Shown here: one piece after another, positions 27,926-35,522 of the stretch
How the letters are laid out: the number at the start of each line of letters is the position of its first letter
Numbering within the stretch: the stretch's first letter is position 1
From: Bacteroidales bacterium
Lineage (GTDB): Bacteria; Bacteroidota; Bacteroidia; Bacteroidales; P3
Direction: 5' to 3'
DNA length: 64,000 nt
Assembly (NCBI GenBank): GCA_024685285.1
Contig: JAIKVZ010000050.1
Span: 1 to 64,000, forward strand
Notes under the pieces: model-generated
The model's input: only the letters and a program-made list of their open reading frames with translations
Told to the model about the DNA's origin: nothing
Databases searched by the model: none
Translations under genes and position numbers: made by a program

Positions 27926-27967
27926 ATCAAAAAATGTGCCATTTTGTCAGTGACTGACATTTTGTCA
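27926..27967 (-). promoter_or_regulatory. Heat-shock-type element before grpE
   Basis: On the minus strand the palindrome TGACAAAATGTCA (27955-27967), a second half-site overlapping it, then TGGCACATTTTTTGAT (27926-27941). The last resembles a sigma-54 -24/-12 pair (GG, 10 nt, GA instead of GC). The htpG upstream region has the same order and a near-identical sequence. The palindrome overlaps the stop codon of the OstA-like gene. Confidence 0.55.
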
Positions 27968-29485
27968 CCATACAAAGACATCGGCACGCTTTTTGGGGCG
28001 ACGGGATACGAGCCAACTCTCTGCATAGCGGCGCACATCGTCGGGCAATTGTTCAAGTGGATAGGTACGCATATCGGGCTTGCCGAAAGCCACCATACGG
28101 CGCGGCGACCTGTTGGTATCGAAATAGATACGCATATCGGACCCCACTCCAAGGTTGACACCCACCACACTTTCAACGCCATTGGAGTCGGCCTCGGTAA
28201 TATAGAACACCATCCGCGCACTGCCAAGCACGTCGGCATAGTCTGGCTCACCCTGTTTGAAGTATACCACGCCCTGCCTGCCGTTGATACGGTTGAACTT
28301 CTCGGCATCCAAGCGCTGCATTGCGTCGCAGGCCGTGCGCAGATAGACCAACGTAACACCGCTCGAGTCGTGGTGCAACTCAATGGTGTCGGCTATGCAC
28401 TGGTAGTTGTCATACCACACCACCGGCCGCCCATACATAACCATGACCGAGTCGGCCACAGAATAGAACACCGAGTCGCTCATGGCCTGGGCGTCTGGAC
28501 GGAAAGCCTTGACATGAGAGTAGGCGTTGACAGTGCTGACATGGTCGGTAGAGTCGAAATAAATATATATGGTGTCGGCATGGAGGTAGAGCGAGTCGGA
28601 GTCGTTGCCGGCGTAGGCAACCAAGGCACTGTCAGTAACAAACGAGTAGCCATCGGCACCGTGCCACAGACCGTACCGGCCATAGCAGGTGGTGCCATTG
28701 CTGTCGTCCTTGATAATGACATTGCCAAAACATTCGGCGATACGGCCAGGCTCGTCATAAATTAATGTGTCAGCATCTATGACATTGGCACGGTTTTTGA
28801 CGTGCGAAGATTTGTGCGAAACAGCCAGATGAAGGTCGGTGTTGTAGGTGCCGTCTTCGCTGTATATATGTGTTGAATCGGTATAGATGTTAGTCGGACT
28901 GACAAAAGTAGCCACAGAGGTGACAGTGTTGTAGAGAAGGGTATCGGTGAAGAGTCTCAACGTGCTGTCGCGCAGACGCACATCGCCTTTGATGTAGAAC
29001 TCTTTGTTCTGCGAGTTGTACATACCCGCCTTGCTGTCGAGCACACGCTGTCCGCTCTCGCCATGACCCCAGTCGGTATAGTATGCCACCGAGCGGTTAC
29101 GGTCGTAGGTAATATGGTTTGTGCGCAGCGTTGTGGAGCCGTCGACCAAGAGCACCGTATCGGCCCAGATGTTGGCCACACGGGCGTTGCCGTCATAGTA
29201 TAGGCGGTCGCCATATATAAAGGTGGTGTCAGTAAGTTCAATAACAATGTTCCGGTAGGCGGTAAAATCGTTTTGCACAGTATTGAGGAGCGCCGAGTCT
29301 GCCAACAGTGTCATGTCGTCATGTTTGGCACGGACTTTGTTGTAGAGAATCCAGACGTCGGGGTTGTTGCCGTCGCGGGCACCCATGCCAGAAGTATATT
29401 CAATGAGCCTTTGGGCGTACACTTCGGGCAACGCGGCTATGGTAACAACGGCCAACAATATGATTTTTAACGTTTTGCGTAACAT
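27965..29485 (-). CDS. OstA/LptA-like exported protein
   Basis: 506 aa from MLRKTLKIILLAVVTIAALP with signal peptide ending VYAQ; the longer upstream frame crosses the gldK terminator and is rejected. The mature protein is a ladder of short beta strands built around repeated 'D(T/S)-hydrophobic-x-Y' steps (DTTFIYGDRLYYDG, DSKAGMYNSQNKEFYIKGDV, DADTLIYDEPGRIAECFGNV). This is the OstA/LptA beta-jellyroll pattern of LPS transport proteins. Periplasmic. Family members bridge LPS to the outer membrane, and that role is inferred here. A TATCTTTG -7-like site lies shortly upstream of the start. It follows the gldK terminator, so it is a separate transcript. Confidence 0.82.
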   Translation of the reverse strand: MLRKTLKIILLAVVTIAALPEVYAQRLIEYTSGMGARDGNNPDVWILYNKVRAKHDDMTLLADSALLNTVQNDFTAYRNIVIELTDTTFIYGDRLYYDGNARVANIWADTVLLVDGSTTLRTNHITYDRNRSVAYYTDWGHGESGQRVLDSKAGMYNSQNKEFYIKGDVRLRDSTLRLFTDTLLYNTVTSVATFVSPTNIYTDSTHIYSEDGTYNTDLHLAVSHKSSHVKNRANVIDADTLIYDEPGRIAECFGNVIIKDDSNGTTCYGRYGLWHGADGYSFVTDSALVAYAGNDSDSLYLHADTIYIYFDSTDHVSTVNAYSHVKAFRPDAQAMSDSVFYSVADSVMVMYGRPVVWYDNYQCIADTIELHHDSSGVTLVYLRTACDAMQRLDAEKFNRINGRQGVVYFKQGEPDYADVLGSARMVFYITEADSNGVESVVGVNLGVGSDMRIYFDTNRSPRRMVAFGKPDMRTYPLEQLPDDVRRYAESWLVSRRPKKRADVFVW

Positions 29486-29562
29486 GCTGTTTTGTATAAC
29501 ACACTGCAAAGATAATAAAAAAAACTCAAACCGCACGTATGAATGGACTGAGTATTGCCAAT

Positions 29563-29603
29563 ATTGAAAAAAAATCCCCACCAAAACGCTGTTCTGATGG
29601 GGA
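29563..29603 (-). terminator. Intrinsic terminator of gldK/porK
   Basis: On the minus strand CCCCATCAGAAC and GTTTTGGTGGGG form a 12-bp stem with two G-U pairs and a 3-nt loop, followed by eight T. It lies 23 nt after the gldK stop. Confidence 0.88.
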
Positions 29604-29625
29604 ATATGCAGTTGTGTCTGAAATG

Positions 29626-31170
29626 CTACTTGGTGCGGGAACCGAGACGGTCCATGGCGCAGCGGAATCCAATCCACGAGGTGGACTTGTCCTGGTCGTA
29701 GTAGCGGCGGGTGCCGGCCTGCAGCCAGTAGGCACGGTCTCTCCACGAGCCGCCCTTGACCACGCGCACCTTGTTGTTGACCATCGAGGTGACGGGGTTC
29801 TGCTTATTGCCTTTGCGACGGTACATATTGTTGGTCCACTCGTCTTCGGGGTTGTTGAACTCAGAATCGCCATCCTCTTCCTCCTCGGGCTCGTATTCCA
29901 TACCTTCTTCTTCATCCATCTCCTGCTCCATCCAGTTGTCGAGGTTCGAGGCACGGTCGCCGTCAAGGTAGTTGACGTTGTTGGCCTGGCGGTAGTTGCG
30001 GCGGTTGCTCTCAAAGCCCACTTCCTCGTAGGTAATCATGCCGTCGTCGCCCACGAGCACCACGCCGTCCTCGTCAAGCTTGGGAGTCTTGTAGATGTTT
30101 CCGCGGAAGGGGTCGAGCTCGGTGCCGCCCACAGGGTTGGCATCTTTACGATATACGTCCATGCACCACTCGCTGACATTGCCGGCCATGTTGTAGAGAC
30201 CGTAGTCGTTGGGGAAGTACCATTTGACGGGGCAGGTGTAGTCCCAACCGTCGTTGAGGTTGCCGGCCACGCCCATGGCATCGCCGCGGGTGCGGGTGAA
30301 GTTGGCCAGGAACTGACCATAGTATTTCTTGTTGGCAGAGCGCAGCGAAGAGCCAGCCCAGGGGTAGATCTTATGCTCGGTGACGCGCTCGTCGTAGGTG
30401 TTGCCAATCATGCCAAGAGCGGCAAACTCCCACTCGGCCTCGGTAGGCAGACGATAGTAGGGGTAGAGGATACCGTCGGTCTTGCGCACATTGCGCGGCT
30501 CGCCGCCGTTGGAGGGGTTGAGGTCGCGCAGCTGGTTTTTGTTTTCGCCCTGGTACTGACCGGCCAGGTATACATCGGTCTGGAAGGCGCCGGTACCGAG
30601 GTCTTCCTGCTCGAGCATGATGATACCCTTGTCGACAAGGACTTTCTCGTTGACGCGGTCGGTGCGCCAGGTGCAGAAAGCCTGGGCCTGCTCCCAACTC
30701 ACACCCACGACAGGATACTCGGCGTAGGCGGGCGACTGGAAGTAGTAGTCAACGAAACTCTCGCGCCAGGCCAGTTTGTCGCGCCAGGCAGCGGTGTCGG
30801 GGTAGATGGCACGCACCTTCTCGGGATATTCCTCGCCATAGGCGCGCTGCATCCAATATACAAATTCTTGATAAGCCTGGTTGCTAACCTCGGTCTCGTC
30901 GATGTAGAACGACGACACGGTGACGGTGTGGGGCACGTTGTTCCACTGATAGCGCGAATCGTCGGCCACGTTACCCATGACAAACGAGCCGCCCTCGATG
31001 AATACAAGCCCGGGGGCAGTGCCTTGCTCGGGTATGCCAGTGGCGTCAAAGCCGCCCCACTTGGGGTCGTTGAGGTTCCAGCCGGTAGTGGCCGAGGTGG
31101 CCTTTTTGCCGCACGAGGCGAAGCAGAGCGCCACCGTCAGCAAGAGTAATGAGAGCTTGAAAATCTTCAT
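29626..31170 (-). CDS. porK: T9SS ring lipoprotein GldK/PorK
   Basis: 514 aa lipoprotein: signal peptide MKIFKLSLLLLTVALCFASC with Cys20 as the lipidated residue. The body is a formylglycine-generating-enzyme/SUMF1-like fold used structurally: LVFIEGGSFVMGN, VSSFYIDETEVSNQAYQEF, VVGVSWEQAQAFCTW, YRLPTEAEWEFAALG, LYNMAGNVSEWCMDVY, VVKGGSWRDRAYWLQ, GFRCAMDR. With PorN it forms the periplasmic ring of the T9SS in characterised species. Residues about 414-440 are an acidic insert (runs of Glu/Asp) before the last FGE motif. It follows porP/sprF by 60 nt, as in Por operons, but no porL/porM/porN follows. Confidence 0.95.
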   Translation of the reverse strand: MKIFKLSLLLLTVALCFASCGKKATSATTGWNLNDPKWGGFDATGIPEQGTAPGLVFIEGGSFVMGNVADDSRYQWNNVPHTVTVSSFYIDETEVSNQAYQEFVYWMQRAYGEEYPEKVRAIYPDTAAWRDKLAWRESFVDYYFQSPAYAEYPVVGVSWEQAQAFCTWRTDRVNEKVLVDKGIIMLEQEDLGTGAFQTDVYLAGQYQGENKNQLRDLNPSNGGEPRNVRKTDGILYPYYRLPTEAEWEFAALGMIGNTYDERVTEHKIYPWAGSSLRSANKKYYGQFLANFTRTRGDAMGVAGNLNDGWDYTCPVKWYFPNDYGLYNMAGNVSEWCMDVYRKDANPVGGTELDPFRGNIYKTPKLDEDGVVLVGDDGMITYEEVGFESNRRNYRQANNVNYLDGDRASNLDNWMEQEMDEEEGMEYEPEEEEDGDSEFNNPEDEWTNNMYRRKGNKQNPVTSMVNNKVRVVKGGSWRDRAYWLQAGTRRYYDQDKSTSWIGFRCAMDRLGSRTK

Positions 31171-31230
31171 ATGATTTCGAATTTTATTTTTGTCTTATAC
31201 GCAATATTTTCTATTTTGTTTCGTTTTTTA

Positions 31231-32256
31231 TCAGAACGAGGGGCATTTCACCGCGCGGACCCGTTTTTTCTTCTCGGGCACCGGCAGGGTGATGCCGAAA
31301 GTAACCTCGTGTGCGCCAGCAGTGCTGTTGGCCAGTTTTGACACTGTTATATCATAGCTGTAGCCTATCTTGATGTTCTCGTACTCAACACCGGCCAGGA
31401 AGATGAAGGCATCGGAGTTGATGGAGCCGTGACGGTACCACAGACCCACCATGAAAGGCTCCCAGTCCAGATAGAGGCCGTAGTTGAAGTAGTGCAGGCC
31501 ACCCTGGTACTGGTAGATGAAGTTGGGCGAGATGACCGGCGTGGCCAAGCCCAGCGACGAGGTGCGACGGGCCTCCTCGGCCACGTTGAGCAATGCACCG
31601 CCGTGCACGGTGAGTTTCATGTGCACGGTGTCCTCAGAGTAGAAACCCTGGTCGGGCTGCAACAGGTGACCTACCGACACGCCGCCGTACCAATAGGAAC
31701 TGAACGCCAGCGCACCGACCGAGAAGTCGGGATAGATGTGGCTCTGGTTCTGGGGGGCAGTGGCCTGGGTGGGATAGACAAAGCCGTTGTTGCCGCTCGG
31801 GTCGAGCTGGTCGGGGAAACGCATACGCGTCTCGTCCCAGTTGATGGCACCGTTGACCAACGACGCCTGCAGGGCCGCGCTCACATAGATATCGTGAGCC
31901 ACCTGGAACTGGAAGGCGTACATGGCGCCGAACATGGTGTTGGTGAGCAGACCGTGGTCGCCCTGGCGGTCAGACAGCACAATGGCGCCCACGCCGCCGT
32001 GGAGGTCGCTAAAATACTGGTCGTATGAAGCTGACACTGTGGTGAATGCACTTGCCAGGCCGGGCCATTGCGAGCGGTACGAGAGCGACACCCTCGGTGC
32101 AATCTTGGTGCCCGCAAAAGCAGGGTTGAGGTAGAGGGGGTTGGCATAGAACTGCGAGAAACCGATGTCTTGGGCTCCCGCCGTGGTCGAAAGGAGCACC
32201 ATAGCTCCCACGAGAACCATTTTTTGCCAGCTATTCTTGATCATATTTTTGAACAT
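31231..32256 (-). CDS. porP: T9SS outer-membrane protein PorP/SprF family
   Basis: 341 aa from the Met at 32256 (MFKNMIKNSWQKMVLVGAM); 32280 and 32244 are possible alternatives. The signal peptide ends TTAGAQ. Family landmarks are QDIGFSQFYANPLYLNPAFAG directly after cleavage (read as DIGFSQFYANPLY, LNPAFAG), RSQWPGL and YDQYFSDLHGGVGA. After that it is a barrel with strands such as IKIGYSYDITVSKL. PorP-type barrels bind PorE/peptidoglycan or the PorKN ring and mark T9SS operons. A weak -7 (TAATATTG) precedes it. It ends 60 nt before gldK without a terminator, so the two are co-transcribed. Confidence 0.93.
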   Translation of the reverse strand: MFKNMIKNSWQKMVLVGAMVLLSTTAGAQDIGFSQFYANPLYLNPAFAGTKIAPRVSLSYRSQWPGLASAFTTVSASYDQYFSDLHGGVGAIVLSDRQGDHGLLTNTMFGAMYAFQFQVAHDIYVSAALQASLVNGAINWDETRMRFPDQLDPSGNNGFVYPTQATAPQNQSHIYPDFSVGALAFSSYWYGGVSVGHLLQPDQGFYSEDTVHMKLTVHGGALLNVAEEARRTSSLGLATPVISPNFIYQYQGGLHYFNYGLYLDWEPFMVGLWYRHGSINSDAFIFLAGVEYENIKIGYSYDITVSKLANSTAGAHEVTFGITLPVPEKKKRVRAVKCPSF

Positions 32257-32280
32257 ATTTAGCCTAAATTTGAAAGGCAA

Positions 32281-32568
32281 TATTACGATTTTTTTTCGAC
32301 ATGACGCAACTTTTCTTTAAAATATTTCATAACTCACTCATTTTCAATACACATTTTTTCACCAACAGCACCATTTCGGCGGCTCAAAACGCTGTTGCCG
32401 AGAGGCCTTTTCAGCAAAATTTGGCCTTGCGGCGCACACCGTCGAGAGGCGCAAACGCGTCGGCAAAGCATCACGGACGCGACGGGGCAAAGTCGCCCGC
32501 CGAAGACGCCAAAAACAGCCCAAAGACGGCCTTTCTTCGGCTACAGGACCTATAAACTATTACCCTCG
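32281..32568. other. Non-coding GC-rich stretch between porP and repeat copy 3
   Basis: No convincing gene. The first about 70 nt next to porP are A/T-rich and hold its promoter. Positions about 32380-32560 are GC-rich with many CG steps and possible stems, the clearest being GCCGAAGA (32499-32506) / TCTTCGGC (32534-32541). Plus-strand open frames here look like chance translations. Confidence 0.5.
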
Positions 32569-32617
32569 CCGAACCCTACCCGACCTCAACCCGACCTTAA
32601 CCCGAACCTAACCTATC
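32569..32617 (-). repeat. Dispersed 11-nt-unit repeat, copy 3
   Basis: Minus-strand units GGTTAGGTTCG, GGTTAAGGTCG, GGTTGAGGTCG, GGTAGGGTTCG, then GC. Directly follows the terminator of the 32692-33807 gene, in that gene's sense direction. Confidence 0.92.
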
Positions 32618-32626
32618 TATATTATT

Positions 32627-32670
32627 GAAAACCAGCCTGTTGTGTGACATTTTACAACAGACTGGTTTTC
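32627..32670. terminator. Terminator hairpin after the 32692 gene
   Basis: 17-bp stem GAAAACCAGCCTGTTGT (32627-32643) / ACAACAGACTGGTTTTC (32654-32670) with one non-Watson-Crick position and a 10-nt loop. A/T-rich ends suit termination on the minus strand. Confidence 0.75.
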
Positions 32671-32691
32671 AAAGGTTTAATAAATTTCGGG

Positions 32692-33807
32692 CTAACGTAT
32701 GGTCAATTTTTTGGTGGTGGTGCCGGCGGTGGTGACCAGGCGCACCAAGTAGCTGCCCCGCGGCAGGGCTGTGCAGTCCACCGCGGCGGCGGTGCCTCGC
32801 GCCGGGCGGCTCTGCACCAAGCGGCCGGCAGCGTCGTAGAGCTCGACGGCCTGCAGGTGGAACGACGAGAGCACCGTGGCTGTGCCGCCAACCTCGACCA
32901 AGCTGGGTATCAGCTGCGTGTACCTTTCGAGCAGCTGCGGCGAGTAGATGGCGGCACCCGTGGTGTCATCACCCGTGGTGTCATCGCTTGGGTAGTGGTA
33001 GGGATTTGCTATTGTGTCGCGGTTCGGGTCAGGCGTCAATATCGGGTAGAGTATGTGCTGGTAATAGAATGGGGGTTGTTCATAACTATAAGGACTATAA
33101 TTGCCCTCCGTATAACTTGTCAGAGCCACAGAATCGGATATATAAAAGTTGCCAGGCGATAGATTCCATGAATGAGAAGAAAAAGTAACCCTTTGAAAGG
33201 TGACAGCGGTATCCAATATAACTGACATTATTCCTTCATTTTGATAAGCGGGTATGTCTTGCGGTATATGCAATACCAAGTAGAATGAATCGACAATTAT
33301 CGCAGGGTCGTCAAAATATGCTTCATAAACGGGTACGTTCTCGAACAACGTATCAGCCTCCCAACCTAAATGGCGTGTCACCCCCATGGCCGGCGGCAAT
33401 GTGTATGTCGGCTGCGACAGTGAATACGTTGCGGTGTTGGTCCTTAATGCGCCATCTCCGTTACGGGCAGTGTCATATCCAATCGGCTTTAACAGGCTGA
33501 TAGCCATAACGTCAGCCAAACCTTCATAAAATGGTATGAAACTTACCACTGCTCCATAAACAATATGTCGAGTGTCTGTATATAATTTAACACCATTACC
33601 CTGAGACCGGTTGTAAAATAAACACAATGGACCATGAAGATAACGTAATTCATCGTCAGAGCGGTTCCACCATTCCGACAAATCGACCGGCAGCAGGTAA
33701 TGGCTGTCCATATAAATCTGCTCCATGGGGTGTGTCTCCACATCCTGACCACTGAGGCTGTGGCACAACACGGTTGCAATGAGAAGTAGCAAAATATTCT
33801 TTTTCAT
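32692..33807 (-). CDS. Family A secreted protein with T9SS sorting tail
   Basis: 371 aa from MKKNILLLLIATVLCHSLSG (33807); the Met at 33831 would put eight extra polar residues before the signal peptide. The mature N-terminus contains LYTDTRHIVYGAVVSF, the family A motif also seen at 1-243 and 5488-6521. A Thr/Asp-rich linker (DDTTGDDTTG) precedes a Por sorting tail: VLSSFHLQAVELYDAAGRLV, LPRGSYLVRLVT, KKLTIR. So it is predicted T9SS cargo. It starts 58 nt after the B gene stop with no promoter between, so the B-A pair is probably one transcript. Function unknown. More A/T-rich in its middle than its neighbours. Confidence 0.82.
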   Translation of the reverse strand: MKKNILLLLIATVLCHSLSGQDVETHPMEQIYMDSHYLLPVDLSEWWNRSDDELRYLHGPLCLFYNRSQGNGVKLYTDTRHIVYGAVVSFIPFYEGLADVMAISLLKPIGYDTARNGDGALRTNTATYSLSQPTYTLPPAMGVTRHLGWEADTLFENVPVYEAYFDDPAIIVDSFYLVLHIPQDIPAYQNEGIMSVILDTAVTFQRVTFSSHSWNLSPGNFYISDSVALTSYTEGNYSPYSYEQPPFYYQHILYPILTPDPNRDTIANPYHYPSDDTTGDDTTGAAIYSPQLLERYTQLIPSLVEVGGTATVLSSFHLQAVELYDAAGRLVQSRPARGTAAAVDCTALPRGSYLVRLVTTAGTTTKKLTIR

Positions 33808-33865
33808 GATTGTATTGCTTTGAAAATTCAACTGTAATGCGGCAAGTGTTTTTTGTATGGCTTTG

Positions 33866-35221
33866 TTAAGAACAGGTCAGAGTTATGGTGGACACCTTGA
33901 CGGACTCGGTATAATAGTCTACCCTGACCGTTTCTCTGATGGCTGTGAGGTTCTCGGTGAACGGGTTGTCCAACGGCATACTCGAGTAGCTGAACGTCCA
34001 GGTTAGAAGACAAGCCGTAGATATGCATGAAACATCCGTCCCCAAAAACAAATTGCCCGAAGAATTTAAGCCGGAAACCGCCACCGACAGCGGGTCTATG
34101 GGTTTTCTGTCCAAAGATTTCACAATGTTGTTCGCAGGGTTGTGGTATTTTATAGTATCCGTACCTGTTGGGTTGTAGGCATGGTAGGGGGAGAATTTAA
34201 ATATGCCGTTATATGTTGTGCCCGATGATGAGTAGTCTTGGAGCACATGAAGTTGACGGTTCAAGTAGGCCATGTCTTTGGGTGGTCCGACATGGCTGAC
34301 TGGTGCGCTTGAGAGATCGACAATCTTTTTGTATACATTGTTCGGACCATGGTATGCCGACACCACGAGCCCGTCGCTGACACTGCCATACTGAGTAGTA
34401 TAGGCGGTTACGAACCAGTCGCCTGTACAATGCTCTATGGCTGTGGACTCGAATGCAGAGCGGTCGCCACGTAGCACATCAGGTGTGGGCCGAGGTATGG
34501 AGAATATACTGGTTGAACCTGAAGTAGGACGTGAGAAGAAGCAGACACATGCATTCTGTTGATAGATTTGATATCTCGCACTAACGGCCACATAATTATT
34601 AGATACTGCCACATCGTCGAACAACATATACCACTTGTTTTCAGCATACACCTCTATGTTCCACGAAGGGTTCATCATTGTTGTTGTATATGCATCGATA
34701 ATGCAACCACGGCGGACAGTGGTGTCTGTCGGGTACACGCATTCTCCTGTCATTATCACATGGACGTCGTCCGTTGGTGTAACAAATACCTCCATTTTGT
34801 TGAGCTTAACAATTTTGGCTGTATTGAACGTTGGTGTCAGCGGGAATATATCATATTGCACAGAGCCTGTGGCAAAACTGCTGTAGTAAAAGAAGCCAAA
34901 AAACGGTGTTCCAGACAGGCTATCACCGCAAAAGAAAGCTGCCGACTTGGAAGGGAGTACCTCCATATCGGTTATTCTTTCAATATTTGGGATCTTAGTA
35001 GAGAGGTATTGGCCTCCGGGTTTTAATTCGGTGACACCCATACGCGATGAGGTACCGTTCCAAGTATATACTAAATATACTTTTGCCTCAATTGATCTTA
35101 TTATGGAATTAGTCACCGAAATAGATGTATTTCTGTACAGGGAGTCCTGCGCTGATACAGTGTGTCCTGCCATGAGCATTGCCATTAATAGAATGGATAA
35201 ATTTAATTGTCTGTTCTTCAT
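33866..35221 (-). CDS. Secreted protein of unknown function, family B (451 aa)
   Basis: Starts at 35221 with MKNRQLNLSILLMAMLMAG and a signal peptide ending VSAQ. Paralogue of 275-1651, with the same anchor motifs (DMEVLPSKSAAFFCG, MEVFVTPTDDVHVIMTGEC, CIIDAYT, VSNNYVAVSARY) and a Cys one residue from the C-terminus (TLTCS). No Por tail. A 53-bp tandem duplication covers the start region and creates a decoy ATG at 35274. That gives a 12-codon frame, MKNRQLNLSINQ, ending in TAA before the true frame. The A gene follows 58 nt later. Function unknown; a beta-rich secreted partner of the A protein is inferred only from repeated linkage. Confidence 0.8.
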   Translation of the reverse strand: MKNRQLNLSILLMAMLMAGHTVSAQDSLYRNTSISVTNSIIRSIEAKVYLVYTWNGTSSRMGVTELKPGGQYLSTKIPNIERITDMEVLPSKSAAFFCGDSLSGTPFFGFFYYSSFATGSVQYDIFPLTPTFNTAKIVKLNKMEVFVTPTDDVHVIMTGECVYPTDTTVRRGCIIDAYTTTMMNPSWNIEVYAENKWYMLFDDVAVSNNYVAVSARYQIYQQNACVCFFSRPTSGSTSIFSIPRPTPDVLRGDRSAFESTAIEHCTGDWFVTAYTTQYGSVSDGLVVSAYHGPNNVYKKIVDLSSAPVSHVGPPKDMAYLNRQLHVLQDYSSSGTTYNGIFKFSPYHAYNPTGTDTIKYHNPANNIVKSLDRKPIDPLSVAVSGLNSSGNLFLGTDVSCISTACLLTWTFSYSSMPLDNPFTENLTAIRETVRVDYYTESVKVSTITLTCS

Positions 35222-35298
35222 AGTTTTGTGGTTTTTTATTGGTTTATGGATAAATTTAATTGTCTGTTCTTCATAGTTTTGTGGTTTTTTATTGGTTT
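35193..35298. repeat. Perfect 53-bp tandem duplication over a start codon
   Basis: Two identical 53-bp units, 35193-35245 and 35246-35298. Each contains the minus-strand ATG and first codons of the family B gene plus its A/T-rich leader. Identity appears complete, which suggests a recent event. Confidence 0.92.
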
Positions 35299-35310
35299 GT
35301 ATTACTTCTG

Positions 35311-35341
35311 CAAATATACATTTTTTTTCAAACAGTAGCAA
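35311..35341 (-). promoter_or_regulatory. Promoter of the 33866-35221 gene
   Basis: On the minus strand TTG (35339-35341), 20 nt, TATATTTG (35311-35318). It lies upstream of the 53-bp duplication, so the transcript would carry both copies. The rest of the gap to porU (35342-35522) is A/T-rich with TATTTTTG at 35491-35498 as a possible plus-strand -7. Confidence 0.6.
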
Positions 35342-35522
35342 GTGTTTTCCGATTTTTCATATATAATAGACGACGGGAAGGGCAAAACAGCTCAAATTTC
35401 AACATTTATTTAAGATTTTTTAACATCTCGTCATTTGCGACGCGGTGTGTCTCAGTTCCTCCGTTCACTAAAATTTTGGCCTCGGCAAAATATTTTTGTT
35501 TTTTCCGCGTTATTTTAACGTT

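Noticed and set aside
32301-32555. 84-codon plus-strand frame between porP and the 32692 gene
   Set aside because: Composition switches from A/T-rich to Arg/Ala/Lys-rich within the frame, there is no start context, and it lies over terminal non-coding sequence.
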